A DNA stretch of 34,331 bases from CAZEFK01 sp964511405. Lineage in GTDB: Bacteria > Pseudomonadota > Alphaproteobacteria > Elsterales > Elsteraceae. This document shows positions 1 to 7,077 of this stretch, one piece after another. The stretch is taken from contig CAZEFK010000062.1 of NCBI GenBank assembly GCA_964511405.1, positions 1-34,331 on the forward strand. Reading direction: 5' to 3'. Under the pieces are notes generated by a model. That model searched no databases and was not told where the DNA came from. It was given only the letters and a program-made list of their open reading frames with translations. Made by a program: the position numbers and the translations under genes. Within the stretch, counting starts at the first letter, position 1. Every line of letters begins with the position of its first letter.

Positions 1-326
1 ACAACCCGATGTGCCCCGCCGGCGAGATGTGCAGGGCGGCCGGCGGCGGGTTCGCGGCCGCGGTGGTCATCGAAAGCCTGGGCCAGGCGGTCCGCGCCGC
101 TGGCTTCCTGGTCCCGGCCGCGCTCGGGATCCAGGAGGTCGGCTATGTCGTGCTGTGCGGCTGGCTCGGCCTGCCGCCAGCCCCGGCGCTGGCACTGGCG
201 CTGGTGCGCCGGCTGCGCGACGTGGCCCTGGGCGTGCCCAGCCTGGCCTTGTGGCTGCGGCTCGATCGCAAGCCGGCCGGCGCGGGGGCGGACCGCCGCG
301 CCGCCGCGCCCGCGATGACGGAATGA
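1..326 (+). CDS. Flippase-like integral membrane protein, 3' end only (HpnL-like)
   Basis: The gene starts upstream of the window; the frame is open from base 3 to the TGA at 324-326. About 107 C-terminal residues are visible. They are hydrophobic, with the pattern ESLGQAVRAAGF, a loop reading VPAALGIQEVGY, a helix, then a positively charged RRLRD turn before a last membrane helix. The G-x-Q-E-x-G loop and the following LALALVRRLRD are typical of the lysylphosphatidylglycerol synthase TM-region/HpnL group, integral membrane proteins often found in hopanoid gene clusters. The stop overlaps the start of hpnR by the ATGA at 323-326, so the two are translationally coupled, which supports a hopanoid role. 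The exact subfamily cannot be settled without the N-terminal part. Confidence 0.7.
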   Translation, partial: NPMCPAGEMCRAAGGGFAAAVVIESLGQAVRAAGFLVPAALGIQEVGYVVLCGWLGLPPAPALALALVRRLRDVALGVPSLALWLRLDRKPAGAGADRRAAAPAMTE

Positions 327-1831
327 AGCCGATGCGCGTCCTTGGCGTCCATCCCGGACCGCTGATGTACGCCAAGGTGTTCCTGCGGCTGGAGCCGCTG
401 GGGCTGGAGCTGGTCGCCGCCGCAGCGCTGGCGGCCGGGCATGCGGTGCAGGTGATCGACCTGCAGGTCGAGAGCGTGCGCGCCTATTATCGGCGCCTCG
501 CGGACTGGCGCCCCGATGCCGTGGTGGTCTCGTGCAACTACCTGGCGAACCTGCCCGAGGTCGTCGATCTTGCCCGCGAGACCAAGCGGCGGTTGCCCGG
601 CACGGCCGTCGTGGTCGGCGGCCACAGCGCCTCGTTCGTGGCCGAAGCCCTGCTCGACCATGCCGAAGGTGCGGTCGACGTCGTGCTCAAGGGCGAGGGC
701 GAAGCTGGTCTGCCGCCGCTGCTGGAAGCGCTGGCGGCCGAGCGCGACCCGGCAGCGCTGTGCACGCTGCCGGGCGCCGTCACCCGGGCCGGCGCCGGGC
801 CGCGGCCGGGCTTCGTCGACAGCCTGGACCGGCTGCTGCCGGCGCGCGGATTGCTGCGCCATCGCCGCCGCTATTTCATCGGCGCGCTCGATCCCTGCGC
901 CTCGATCGAGTTCTCGCGCGGCTGCCCGTGGGACTGCGCCTTCTGCAGCGCCTGGACCTTCTACGGCCGCAGCTACCGCCTGATCAGCCCCGAGCGCGTG
1001 GCCGAGGACCTGGCCCGGATCCGCGAGCCTGGTATCTTCATCGTCGACGACGTCGCCTTCATCCATGCCGAGCACGGCCAGGCGATCGGCGAGGCGATCG
1101 CCCGCCGCGGCATCGCCAAGCGCTACTATCTGGAGACCCGCGGCGACGTGCTGCTGCGCAACCTGGATGTCTTCAAGCTGTGGGCTCGGCTCGGGCTGGA
1201 CATGATGTTCCTGGGACTGGAGGCGATCGACCAGGAGGGCCTGGCGCGGTTCCGCAAGCGCGTGTCCCTGGGCCGCAATTTCGAGGCGCTGGAGGCGGCG
1301 CGCGCGCTCGGCATCTCCGTCGCGGTCAACCTGATCGTCGACCCGGATTGGGACGAGGCGCGCTTCGCGGCGGTCCGTCAGTGGTGCCTGGAGGTGCCTG
1401 AAATCGTCAATCTCAGCGTCAACACGCCCTATCCCGGGACCGAGACCTGGACGACCGAGGCGCGGCGGCTGGAGACCCGCGACTACCGGCTGTTCGACAT
1501 CCAGCATGCGGTGCTGCCGACGCGGCTGCCGCTCGACCGCTTCTACGGCGAGCTGGTCCGGACCCAGCGGGTGCTGGCCGCCAAGCACATGGGCTGGCGG
1601 GCGCTGCGCCAGGCCTCGGGCGTGGCGGCCGGCCGGCTGCTGCGCGGCCAGACCAATTTCGTGAAGAGCCTGTTCAAGTTCCACAGCGTCTACGACCCGG
1701 CGCTGCTGCTCGCCGACCACCGCCGCCCGGTCCGCTACCAGCTGCCGCCGCCGGCGCCCGCCGCGCGGTCCGATCTCTATATCCACGCCCGCAGCCGGGT
1801 CACTCCGTCGGCACCGCCTGGCCCCGCTTGA
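323..1831 (+). CDS. hpnR: Hopanoid C-3 methylase, cobalamin-binding radical SAM
   Basis: The 502-residue product begins MKPMRVLGVHPGPLMYAK. An N-terminal B12-binding-type domain (about residues 1-150, with a GGHSASFV loop) is followed by a radical SAM domain whose cluster motif CPWDCAFC places the three cysteines at 201, 205 and 208. The text around it (CASIEFSRGCPWDCAFCSAW, then TFYGRSYR and FIVDDVAFI) closely matches what I know of HpnR, which methylates bacteriohopanepolyols at C-3 of ring A using SAM and methylcobalamin. I chose ATG 323 because it forms an ATGA overlap with the upstream membrane gene; the longer open frame upstream is a shadow of that gene. The 3' end overlaps the convergent AsnC gene by 32 bp. 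Naming rests on remembered family sequence; a generic B12 radical SAM is the fallback. Confidence 0.85.
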   Translation: MKPMRVLGVHPGPLMYAKVFLRLEPLGLELVAAAALAAGHAVQVIDLQVESVRAYYRRLADWRPDAVVVSCNYLANLPEVVDLARETKRRLPGTAVVVGGHSASFVAEALLDHAEGAVDVVLKGEGEAGLPPLLEALAAERDPAALCTLPGAVTRAGAGPRPGFVDSLDRLLPARGLLRHRRRYFIGALDPCASIEFSRGCPWDCAFCSAWTFYGRSYRLISPERVAEDLARIREPGIFIVDDVAFIHAEHGQAIGEAIARRGIAKRYYLETRGDVLLRNLDVFKLWARLGLDMMFLGLEAIDQEGLARFRKRVSLGRNFEALEAARALGISVAVNLIVDPDWDEARFAAVRQWCLEVPEIVNLSVNTPYPGTETWTTEARRLETRDYRLFDIQHAVLPTRLPLDRFYGELVRTQRVLAAKHMGWRALRQASGVAAGRLLRGQTNFVKSLFKFHSVYDPALLLADHRRPVRYQLPPPAPAARSDLYIHARSRVTPSAPPGPA

Positions 1832-2261
1832 CCGTGCCCAACGCGACGCGGGTGCGGAAGCGCCGGATGTTCCCGTTCTCGGCGACCAAGCGCTGCATCA
1901 GGACGTCATAGTCCTCGACATCGCGCGCGGTCACGACCAGGCAGTAGTCGGTGTCGCCGGTGACGTACCAGGCCTCCTGCACCGCCGGCTCGGCCGCCAG
2001 CCAGCGCTTGAGGCCGGCCAGCAGCTCCGGCCGCTCGCGCTCGACCTCCAGGTCGACGATCACGGTCAGCGGCCGGCCGACCGCCTTGGCGTCGACCACG
2101 GCGCGCTCGGCCGCGATCACACCGTCCGCGCGCAGCCGCGCCAGCCGCCGCTGCACCGCCGACGCCGACAGCCCGACGGCGGCGCCGATCGCCTCGGCCG
2201 GCTGCCGGGCATCGTCTTGGACCAGCGCCAGGATGCGGCGGTCGAAGGGATCGAGCGTCAT
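1800..2261 (-). CDS. Lrp/AsnC family transcriptional regulator
   Basis: A 153-residue protein starting MTLDPFDRRILALVQ. The N-terminal AsnC-type helix-turn-helix is clear (D-x-x-D-R-R-I-L, then GLSASAVQRRLARLRADGVI), followed by a ligand-binding RAM/ACT-like domain with the YVTGDTDYCLVV segment that carries the conserved G-x-x-D. Length is normal for the family. The open frame extends further upstream, but only the ATG at 2261 begins at the usual family start. It is divergent from the PLP dehydratase gene at 2405, the normal arrangement for an AsnC regulator controlling an amino-acid catabolic gene; the effector is probably an amino acid handled by that enzyme (inference). Confidence 0.9.
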   Translation of the reverse strand: MTLDPFDRRILALVQDDARQPAEAIGAAVGLSASAVQRRLARLRADGVIAAERAVVDAKAVGRPLTVIVDLEVERERPELLAGLKRWLAAEPAVQEAWYVTGDTDYCLVVTARDVEDYDVLMQRLVAENGNIRRFRTRVALGTVKRGQAVPTE

Positions 2262-2315
2262 GGCCGCAGGATAGCGGATGATCGCGCGGAAAATCTGTAT
2301 TGATCGAGGAAAACT

Positions 2316-2330
2316 CGCGGCTTTGCCGCG
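2316..2330. promoter_or_regulatory. Inverted repeat in the AsnC/dehydratase divergent promoter region
   Basis: CGCGGC and GCCGCG arms of 6 bp enclose a TTT loop, next to an A/T-richer patch around 2288-2315 that stands out in this GC-rich DNA. It sits between the divergent starts at 2261 and 2405. It could be part of the regulator's operator or a short hairpin in the leader of the dehydratase mRNA. No binding consensus is known to me for this protein. Confidence 0.3.
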
Positions 2331-2404
2331 CCGGCGCCGGCTACCATGCCGCGCATGACGCCGATCGCCCTGCCCACCCATGCCGCTTCCGTGGGAGCCC
2401 CCTG

Positions 2405-3352
2405 ATGCTCGACCCCCAGCGGATCCTCGCCGCGCGCGGCCGGATCGACCCCGTGTTCCTGGACACGCCCCTGTTCGGCGCGGCCGGCCTCGACGCCGCC
2501 CTCGGCTGCACCGTGCTGGCCAAGGACGAGACGCGCACGCCGATCGGCTCGTTCAAGGGCCGCGGCACCGAGTGGTTCGCGGCCACGGCGCTCAAGCCGG
2601 GCGAGGCCGTCGTGTGCGCCTCGGCCGGCAATTTCGGCCAAGGGCTGGCGCGCGCCGCGGCCAAGCGCGGCCATCGCTGCACGGTGTTTGCCGCCACCAC
2701 GGCCAATCCGCTGAAGCTCGAGGCCATGCGCCGCCTGGGGGCAGAGGTGCGGCTGGCCGGCGCCGACTTCGATGCCGCCAAGAAGGCGGCCCGCGACCAT
2801 GCCGGCGCCGCGGGCGAGCGCTTCGTCGAGGACGGCGCCGAGCCGGCGATCGCCGAAGGCGCCGGCACCATCGGGCTGGAGCTGGCAGCTGGTGCGCCCG
2901 GGCTCGATGTGGCGGTGGTGCCGCTCGGCAACGGGGCGCTGCTGGCCGGAGTCGGCGCGGCACTGCGCCATGCCGCGCCGGGCGTCGAGATCGTGGCGGT
3001 GGTCGCCGCGGCGGCGCCGTCGATGCAGCTGTCGCTGGCCGCCGGCCGGCCGGTCGAGACGGCCAGCGCCGACACCATCGCCGACGGCATTGCCGTGCGG
3101 GTGCCGGTGCCGGAGGCCCTGACCATGCTGGCGGGCTGCTACGACGACATCGTCGCGGTGCCGGAGGCCGGGATGCGCGACGCCATGCGCTTGGCCCATC
3201 GTCATCTCGACTGCGTCCTGGAGCCGTCGGGCGCCGCCGCCCTGGCCGCGATCCTGGCCGATCCCGCGCGCTTCCGCGGCCGCCGGGTCGCGGCGATCCT
3301 GACCGGCGGCAACATCGCCCCTGCCGACCGCGACTGGCTGGCCCAACCATGA
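2405..3352 (+). CDS. Threonine dehydratase-like PLP enzyme (fold type II)
   Basis: A 315-residue fold-type-II PLP enzyme of the threonine/serine dehydratase group. The Schiff-base lysine is K51 in GSFKGRG, the substrate loop is SAGNFGQG, and the phosphate-binding loop is GNGALLAG (about residues 175-182). A late LTGGN motif also fits the family. There is no C-terminal ACT regulatory domain, so it is a catabolic-type short form. I chose ATG 2405 because it has a GGGAG ribosome site just upstream and begins at the usual N-terminus; the frame is open back to 2300 without matching sequence. It overlaps the next gene by ATGA (3349-3352) and is divergent from the AsnC regulator, its likely controller. 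It probably deaminates threonine, serine or a hydroxy-amino acid; specificity is not readable. Confidence 0.82.
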   Translation: MLDPQRILAARGRIDPVFLDTPLFGAAGLDAALGCTVLAKDETRTPIGSFKGRGTEWFAATALKPGEAVVCASAGNFGQGLARAAAKRGHRCTVFAATTANPLKLEAMRRLGAEVRLAGADFDAAKKAARDHAGAAGERFVEDGAEPAIAEGAGTIGLELAAGAPGLDVAVVPLGNGALLAGVGAALRHAAPGVEIVAVVAAAAPSMQLSLAAGRPVETASADTIADGIAVRVPVPEALTMLAGCYDDIVAVPEAGMRDAMRLAHRHLDCVLEPSGAAALAAILADPARFRGRRVAAILTGGNIAPADRDWLAQP

Positions 3353-3960
3353 AGCTCCTTTACCAGACCCATTCGCCCTATGCCCGAAAAGTGCTGGTCT
3401 TCGCCCACGAGGCCGGACTGGCCGACCGGCTGGCGGTGGTCCATCACGAGACCAGCCCGGTGCGCCCCAACGCCGAGGTGCGGGCGCTCAATCCCCTGGG
3501 CACGGTGCCGGTGCTGATCGCCGAGGGTGGCGCGATCTTCGACTCCGACGTCATCTGCGACTATCTCGACCGGCTTCATGACGGCCCGCGCCTGATCCCG
3601 GCCGACGGGATCAGGCGCTGGCGGGCGCTGCGCCTGCAGGCGCTGGCCCAGGGCCTGGCCGCGGCCGGCATCGCCCTGCGCTGGGAGACCGAGCGGCGCC
3701 CCGCGGCCGTGCGCTGGCCGCCGATGCAGGACGGCCAGGCGGCCAAGCTCGCCGCCGCCTACGACTTCCTGGAGGGCGAGGTCCCGGACGGCCCGGTCGA
3801 CATCGGCCAGATCGCGCTCGCAACAGCGCTCGGCTGGATCGAGTTCCGCCGCCTGCCGATGCCGGAGGCGCGCCACCCCCGGCTGCGGGCATGGTTCGCC
3901 GCCTTCGCGACGCGGCCGTCGATGGTAGCGACCGCGATGTCGGGGGACACGCACGACTGA
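3349..3960 (+). CDS. Glutathione S-transferase family protein
   Basis: A 203-residue GST-fold protein. The thioredoxin-like N-terminal domain reads MKLLYQTHSPYARKV, with the cis-proline loop GTVPVLI and the glutathione gamma-glutamyl-binding DSDVICDYLD, followed by an all-helical C-terminal domain ending near RPSMVATAM. It is translationally coupled to the dehydratase through an ATGA overlap. The last residues (SGDTHD) and the stop codon lie inside the dispersed 39-nt repeat at 3941-3979, so the native C-terminus appears to have been replaced or trimmed by whatever brought the repeat. The substrate is unknown; these proteins often have detoxification or isomerase roles. Confidence 0.85.
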   Translation: MKLLYQTHSPYARKVLVFAHEAGLADRLAVVHHETSPVRPNAEVRALNPLGTVPVLIAEGGAIFDSDVICDYLDRLHDGPRLIPADGIRRWRALRLQALAQGLAAAGIALRWETERRPAAVRWPPMQDGQAAKLAAAYDFLEGEVPDGPVDIGQIALATALGWIEFRRLPMPEARHPRLRAWFAAFATRPSMVATAMSGDTHD

Positions 3961-3979
3961 GGCTCGCCCGTTCCCGACC
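3941..3979. repeat. Dispersed 39-nt repeat, copy 1
   Basis: This stretch matches 6299-6337 at 37 of 39 positions and in the same orientation. The invariant right half reads GGCTCGCCCGTTCCCGACC; the left half is G-rich and contains GACACGCACGACTGA. Weaker similarity continues for about 12 more bases. It supplies the stop codon and last residues of the GST gene. No terminal inverted repeat or transposase gene accompanies it. With copy 2 it brackets the ATPase/DUF4276 pair. Confidence 0.8.
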
Positions 3980-4047
3980 GCGGATCCGAGTCGTGGTGCT
4001 GCGCCGACGGCGTTCCTCCCAGCAGGCCGAGGTGATACCGTCCGATC

Positions 4048-5163
4048 ATGCGGCCCAAACTGACAAGCATAACACTCCGCGGCTTCAAGACGATTCGCGA
4101 CCTGGCCGGCTTCGATCCCCGCGAACGGACGCTCCTAATCGGCCCGAACGGCGCCGGGAAAAGCAACCTCGTCTCGTTCTTTCGGCTGCTGTCTTGGGCT
4201 CTGGTACCTCCCGGTCAACTGCAAGAGCATATCGCGCGGCAGGGCGGGGCCAACGCGCTGCTGTACCGAGGGGCTAGTGTCACGCCTCAGATCGAAGCGG
4301 CGTTGACGTTGACCACCGACGCCGGCCGCAACGACTACGGCTTCCGATTGTTCTACGCTGCCAACGACCGGCTGATCTTTGCCGACGAGTCGTTTCGGTT
4401 CCGCCGTCCGGGCCAGGACCGCCCGGCCCCCGGCCTGGGCGCCGGGCATGTCGAACCCCGGCTGATCGCCCTGGCGGAGGAGGGCAACCCGACAGCCGTC
4501 ACGATCTTGTCCATGTTGCGACGGATCATCGTTTACCAGTTTCATAACACCGCAGCGACGGCACGGATCCGCGGCAAGTGGGATGCCGCCGACAACCGCT
4601 ACCTCAAGGAGGACGGTGGCAATCTCGGGGCCGTCTTGCACCGGCTGAAGGTCGAGCGGCCGCGGCATTACGCCAAGATCGAGCGCACCGTCCGTCTGGC
4701 CCTACCGTTCTTCGCCAGCTTCGACCTTCAACCAGACAGCGCCGGCCGCGTCCTGCTGCAATGGCGGGAGGTCGGCAATGACCAACTGTTCAGCGCATCG
4801 CAGGCGTCCGATGGTATGTTACGGTTCATGGCGTTGGTCGCCCTGCTACTGCAGCCCGAGGACGAGTTGCCCGACATGCTCGTATTGGACGAGCCGGAAC
4901 TGGGCCTACATCCCTACGCAATCCAGATGATCGCCGGGATGATCCATAGTGTGTCCAAACACGTGCAAGTCCTGGTTGCTACTCAGTCGGTATCGCTGAT
5001 CGACCGCTTCGAACCCGATGACATCGTCGTCGCCAATCGGTCAGCCGACAACGGCACGACCCTGCATCGCCTGGAGGCCGCCGACCTGGCCACCTGGCTG
5101 GAGACTTATACACTTTCTGAACTGTGGGAGAAGAACGTCATCGGCGGGAGACCGTCTCGGTGA
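4048..5163 (+). CDS. OLD/AriA-like AAA ATPase, candidate phage-defence sensor
   Basis: A 371-residue SMC/ABC-type AAA ATPase of the AAA_21/AAA_15 group. It starts with the family's typical LTSITLRGFKTI strand, then Walker A GPNGAGKS (residues 32-39), an S-x-A-S-D-G signature region (FSASQASDGMLRF), Walker B DMLVLDEPELGLHP (D281, E282) and a VLVATQS sensor-like strand. Proteins of this kind drive OLD, Gabija, PARIS and RloA-type defence systems, coupled in cis or trans to a Toprim nuclease. Here the partner is separate: the stop overlaps the DUF4276 gene by GTGA at 5160-5163. Third positions are visibly less GC-biased than in neighbouring genes, suggesting transfer. The ribosome site is weak (GAGGTGA well upstream of ATG 4048). 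A role in defence is inferred from architecture. Confidence 0.85.
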   Translation: MRPKLTSITLRGFKTIRDLAGFDPRERTLLIGPNGAGKSNLVSFFRLLSWALVPPGQLQEHIARQGGANALLYRGASVTPQIEAALTLTTDAGRNDYGFRLFYAANDRLIFADESFRFRRPGQDRPAPGLGAGHVEPRLIALAEEGNPTAVTILSMLRRIIVYQFHNTAATARIRGKWDAADNRYLKEDGGNLGAVLHRLKVERPRHYAKIERTVRLALPFFASFDLQPDSAGRVLLQWREVGNDQLFSASQASDGMLRFMALVALLLQPEDELPDMLVLDEPELGLHPYAIQMIAGMIHSVSKHVQVLVATQSVSLIDRFEPDDIVVANRSADNGTTLHRLEAADLATWLETYTLSELWEKNVIGGRPSR

Positions 5164-5879
5164 TCCGCCTGCACATGGTGGTGGAAGGCCAAACCGAGGA
5201 GGCTTTCGTCAACAACGTCTTGCGTGATCACCTGGCGACACACGGTATCTATGCTGACACCCGATGCGTAGAGACTGGACGCTATCACGGGACCGTCTAT
5301 CGTGGTGGACTAGTAAACTACGAGAAGCTAGCGATAGACTTGGCGGCATGGATGAAGCAGGACGGTAGTCCGGAGTGCTGGTTCACTACCATGGTGGATT
5401 TCTTTCGCCTGCCGGCGGATTTTCCTGATCGCGCGGCAGTGCCCGTCCATCTTCCCGCGCCCGACCAAGTTGCCCGTTTGGAGCGGGCGATGAAGATTGA
5501 CATGGTCCAGCGCCTGGAGGGGCAGCGGGTGGCGGATCGGTTCATCCCCTATATCCAAATTCACGAGTTCGAGGCGCTGCTGTTCGCCGATCCCACCCTG
5601 TTCGGCTATATCTTTCCCGACAACGCCAACGCGGCGGCCGCGCTGACCGCCATCCGTGCCTGCTTCGCCGGGCCGGAGGAGATCAATGGCGGCGCAAATA
5701 CTGCACCGTCGAAGCGGATCCTTGCCATCGCGCCGACCTATGACAAGGTCGTCGACGGCCCTGAGCTGGCCGAGCTGATTGGGATCCAGACGCTCTGCGA
5801 TGAATGCCCTCACTTCAATGAGTGGGTGGCGCGGCTCAAGGCGTTGGGAGCCGAGGGTGCGGGCCACGACGATAGGTGA
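5160..5879 (+). CDS. DUF4276 Toprim-like protein, probable effector of the ATPase
   Basis: A 239-residue DUF4276 protein. Numbered from GTG 5160, it has the Toprim-like glutamate strand MVVEGQTEEAFV (E9), then MVDFFRLPADFP with D80, and the family signature FIPYIQIHEFEALLFADP (H135, E136, E138). Toprim folds use such a Glu plus Asp pair to bind metal and cut or bind nucleic acid. I prefer GTG 5160 because it creates a GTGA overlap with the ATPase stop and starts at the domain; an upstream GTG at 5124 would add 12 residues. DUF4276 genes usually sit directly after an AAA ATPase gene, as here. The likely role is a nuclease or tRNA-targeting effector held by the ATPase, analogous to AriB in PARIS, but DUF4276 is a different family and its activity here is unproven. 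Confidence 0.82.
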   Translation: MIRLHMVVEGQTEEAFVNNVLRDHLATHGIYADTRCVETGRYHGTVYRGGLVNYEKLAIDLAAWMKQDGSPECWFTTMVDFFRLPADFPDRAAVPVHLPAPDQVARLERAMKIDMVQRLEGQRVADRFIPYIQIHEFEALLFADPTLFGYIFPDNANAAAALTAIRACFAGPEEINGGANTAPSKRILAIAPTYDKVVDGPELAELIGIQTLCDECPHFNEWVARLKALGAEGAGHDDR

Positions 5880-5936
5880 TGGAGCGCGGTGCCGCCCATG
5901 ACCTGGGAATCTGAGCAACGATCTGCTCGCCGAGTA

Positions 5937-5983
5937 TCCGGCTTCAGTGATCCGCCCGCTATCGCGGGGTAGGTGAAGCCGGA
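5937..5983. repeat. Long two-stem hairpin after the defence pair
   Basis: A perfect 10-bp outer stem (TCCGGCTTCA at 5937-5946 with TGAAGCCGGA at 5974-5983) encloses a second 5-bp stem (CCCGC 5955-5959, GCGGG 5964-5968) with a TATC loop. There is no T-run after it, so it is not a standard terminator. It resembles a REP/BIME-type palindrome or a folded recombination site. It lies between the DUF4276 gene and the truncated gene copy, inside the repeat-bounded segment. Confidence 0.6.
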
Positions 5984-6035
5984 GCCGATGACCCATCGGG
6001 GTAAGAGGGGCCAAGGCCGCGCGGCGGCGGCGGCC

Positions 6036-6301
6036 GATCAAGTCAATTGTTCGACCGGATGACGTCGCCCGCGACCCGGGTGCGGGCCAGGGCGTCCTCG
6101 TCCAGCTCGATGCCGAGGCCGGGGGCGTCGGACAGCACCAGGTCGCCGGCGGCGTCGATGTCGACCGGGCGGGCGAGCATGAAGTCGCGGCGCTCCGGGC
6201 TCCATTCGGGCGGATCCCAGGGCACTTCCAGGAACGGCGCGTCGGCCAGGCCGGCGGCCAGGTGGCGATGGTGGCGTCGAACAGCCGCCGCGGCTGGCCG
6301 G
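6036..6301 (-). pseudogene. Internally deleted duplicate of the enolase-superfamily gene at 11078-12211
   Basis: Bases 6036-6265 match 11071-11300 with four mismatches and no gaps (constant offset 5035). Bases 6266-6301 then match 12106-12141 exactly. The 805 bp between these blocks in the intact gene are missing, which removes the catalytic barrel and shifts the frame. What remains is the last ~75 codons, ending in the same IRSNN tail, joined out of frame to a piece near the N-terminus. The right edge abuts repeat copy 2. An 89-codon open frame across the join (to 6312) has no credible start or function. Confidence 0.9.
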
Positions 6302-6337
6302 GGGAGACGCACGATTGAGGCTCGCCCGTTCCCGACC
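6299..6337. repeat. Dispersed 39-nt repeat, copy 2
   Basis: Same orientation as 3941-3979, differing at two positions (ACACGC to AGACGC and GACTGA to GATTGA). It begins exactly where similarity between the gene fragment and the intact parent gene ends (parent 12141), so it marks a rearrangement breakpoint. It lies just past the stop of the ABC ATPase gene. Confidence 0.8.
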
Positions 6338-6348
6338 TCGGCTCGGGG

Positions 6349-7077
6349 TTAGTTGACATGCTGCAGGAAATCGCGAAACCGCTCGCTCGGGGGAGCCGAC
6401 AGCAACTCGGCCGGTTTGCCGTCGTGAACGAGATGCCCGCCGTCCAGGAACAGCAGCCGCGACCCGACGCGACGGGCGAACCCCACCTCGTGGGTGACGA
6501 CGACCATCGTCATGCCCTCGGTCGCCAATGTCTGCATGACCTTGCGCACCTCCTGCCGCACTTCGGGGTCGAGCGCCGAGGTCGGCTCGTCGAACAGCAT
6601 CAGCTTCGGCTCGACGGCGAGGGCGCGGGCGATGGCCACCCGCTGCTGCTGACCGCCGGACAGCTGCGACGGGTAATGGCTCATCCGTTCGGCGAGGCCG
6701 ACTTTCTGCAGCAGGGCCGCCGCGATCTCGCGCGCCTCGGGTTTGGTGCGGCCGCGGGCCCGGATCGGCCCGAACATGACATTCTGCAGCGCGGTCAGGT
6801 GCGGGAAGAGATTGAATTGCTGGAAGACCATGCCGGCCTCCAGCCGAATGCGCCTGATGTCGCGGGCGGAGCCCCGCACGCTGACCTCGTCGACGTGCAG
6901 GTCGCCATCGCTGATCGTCTCCAGCCCGTTGATGCAGCGGAGCATGGTCGATTTCCCGGACCCGGACGGCCCGATCACGACCGCGACTTCGCCGACGTCG
7001 ATCGTGAGGTCCAGGGGATGCAGCACGAGATGGCTGCCGAACCGTTTCGTCGCCTGCTCGAATTCGATCATGCTCAT
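6349..7077 (-). CDS. Polar amino acid ABC transporter, ATP-binding subunit (GlnQ/HisP type)
   Basis: A 242-residue ABC ATPase with every core motif: Walker A GPSGSGKST, Q-loop MVFQQFNLFPHLT, signature LSGGQQQRVAIARAL, Walker B LMLFDEPTSALDPE, and the H-loop VVVTHEVGFA. The FNLFPHLT text and size are typical of the polar amino acid uptake family. The start overlaps the permease stop (7074-7077), making it the last gene of the AraC-PhzF-ABC cluster. It works at the cytoplasmic face with the permease at 7074-7730 and the binding protein at 7742-8494. Only one permease gene is present, so the membrane part is presumably a homodimer. Confidence 0.93.
   Translation of the reverse strand: MSMIEFEQATKRFGSHLVLHPLDLTIDVGEVAVVIGPSGSGKSTMLRCINGLETISDGDLHVDEVSVRGSARDIRRIRLEAGMVFQQFNLFPHLTALQNVMFGPIRARGRTKPEAREIAAALLQKVGLAERMSHYPSQLSGGQQQRVAIARALAVEPKLMLFDEPTSALDPEVRQEVRKVMQTLATEGMTMVVVTHEVGFARRVGSRLLFLDGGHLVHDGKPAELLSAPPSERFRDFLQHVN

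Noticed and set aside
143..1786. 547-codon minus-strand frame across hpnR
   Set aside because: Antisense shadow of hpnR, with no domain text and Arg/Gln-rich composition.
3980..6298. Insertion sequence or prophage carrying the ATPase/DUF4276 genes
   Set aside because: No transposase, integrase, terminal inverted repeats or phage genes are visible; only short direct repeats flank the segment.
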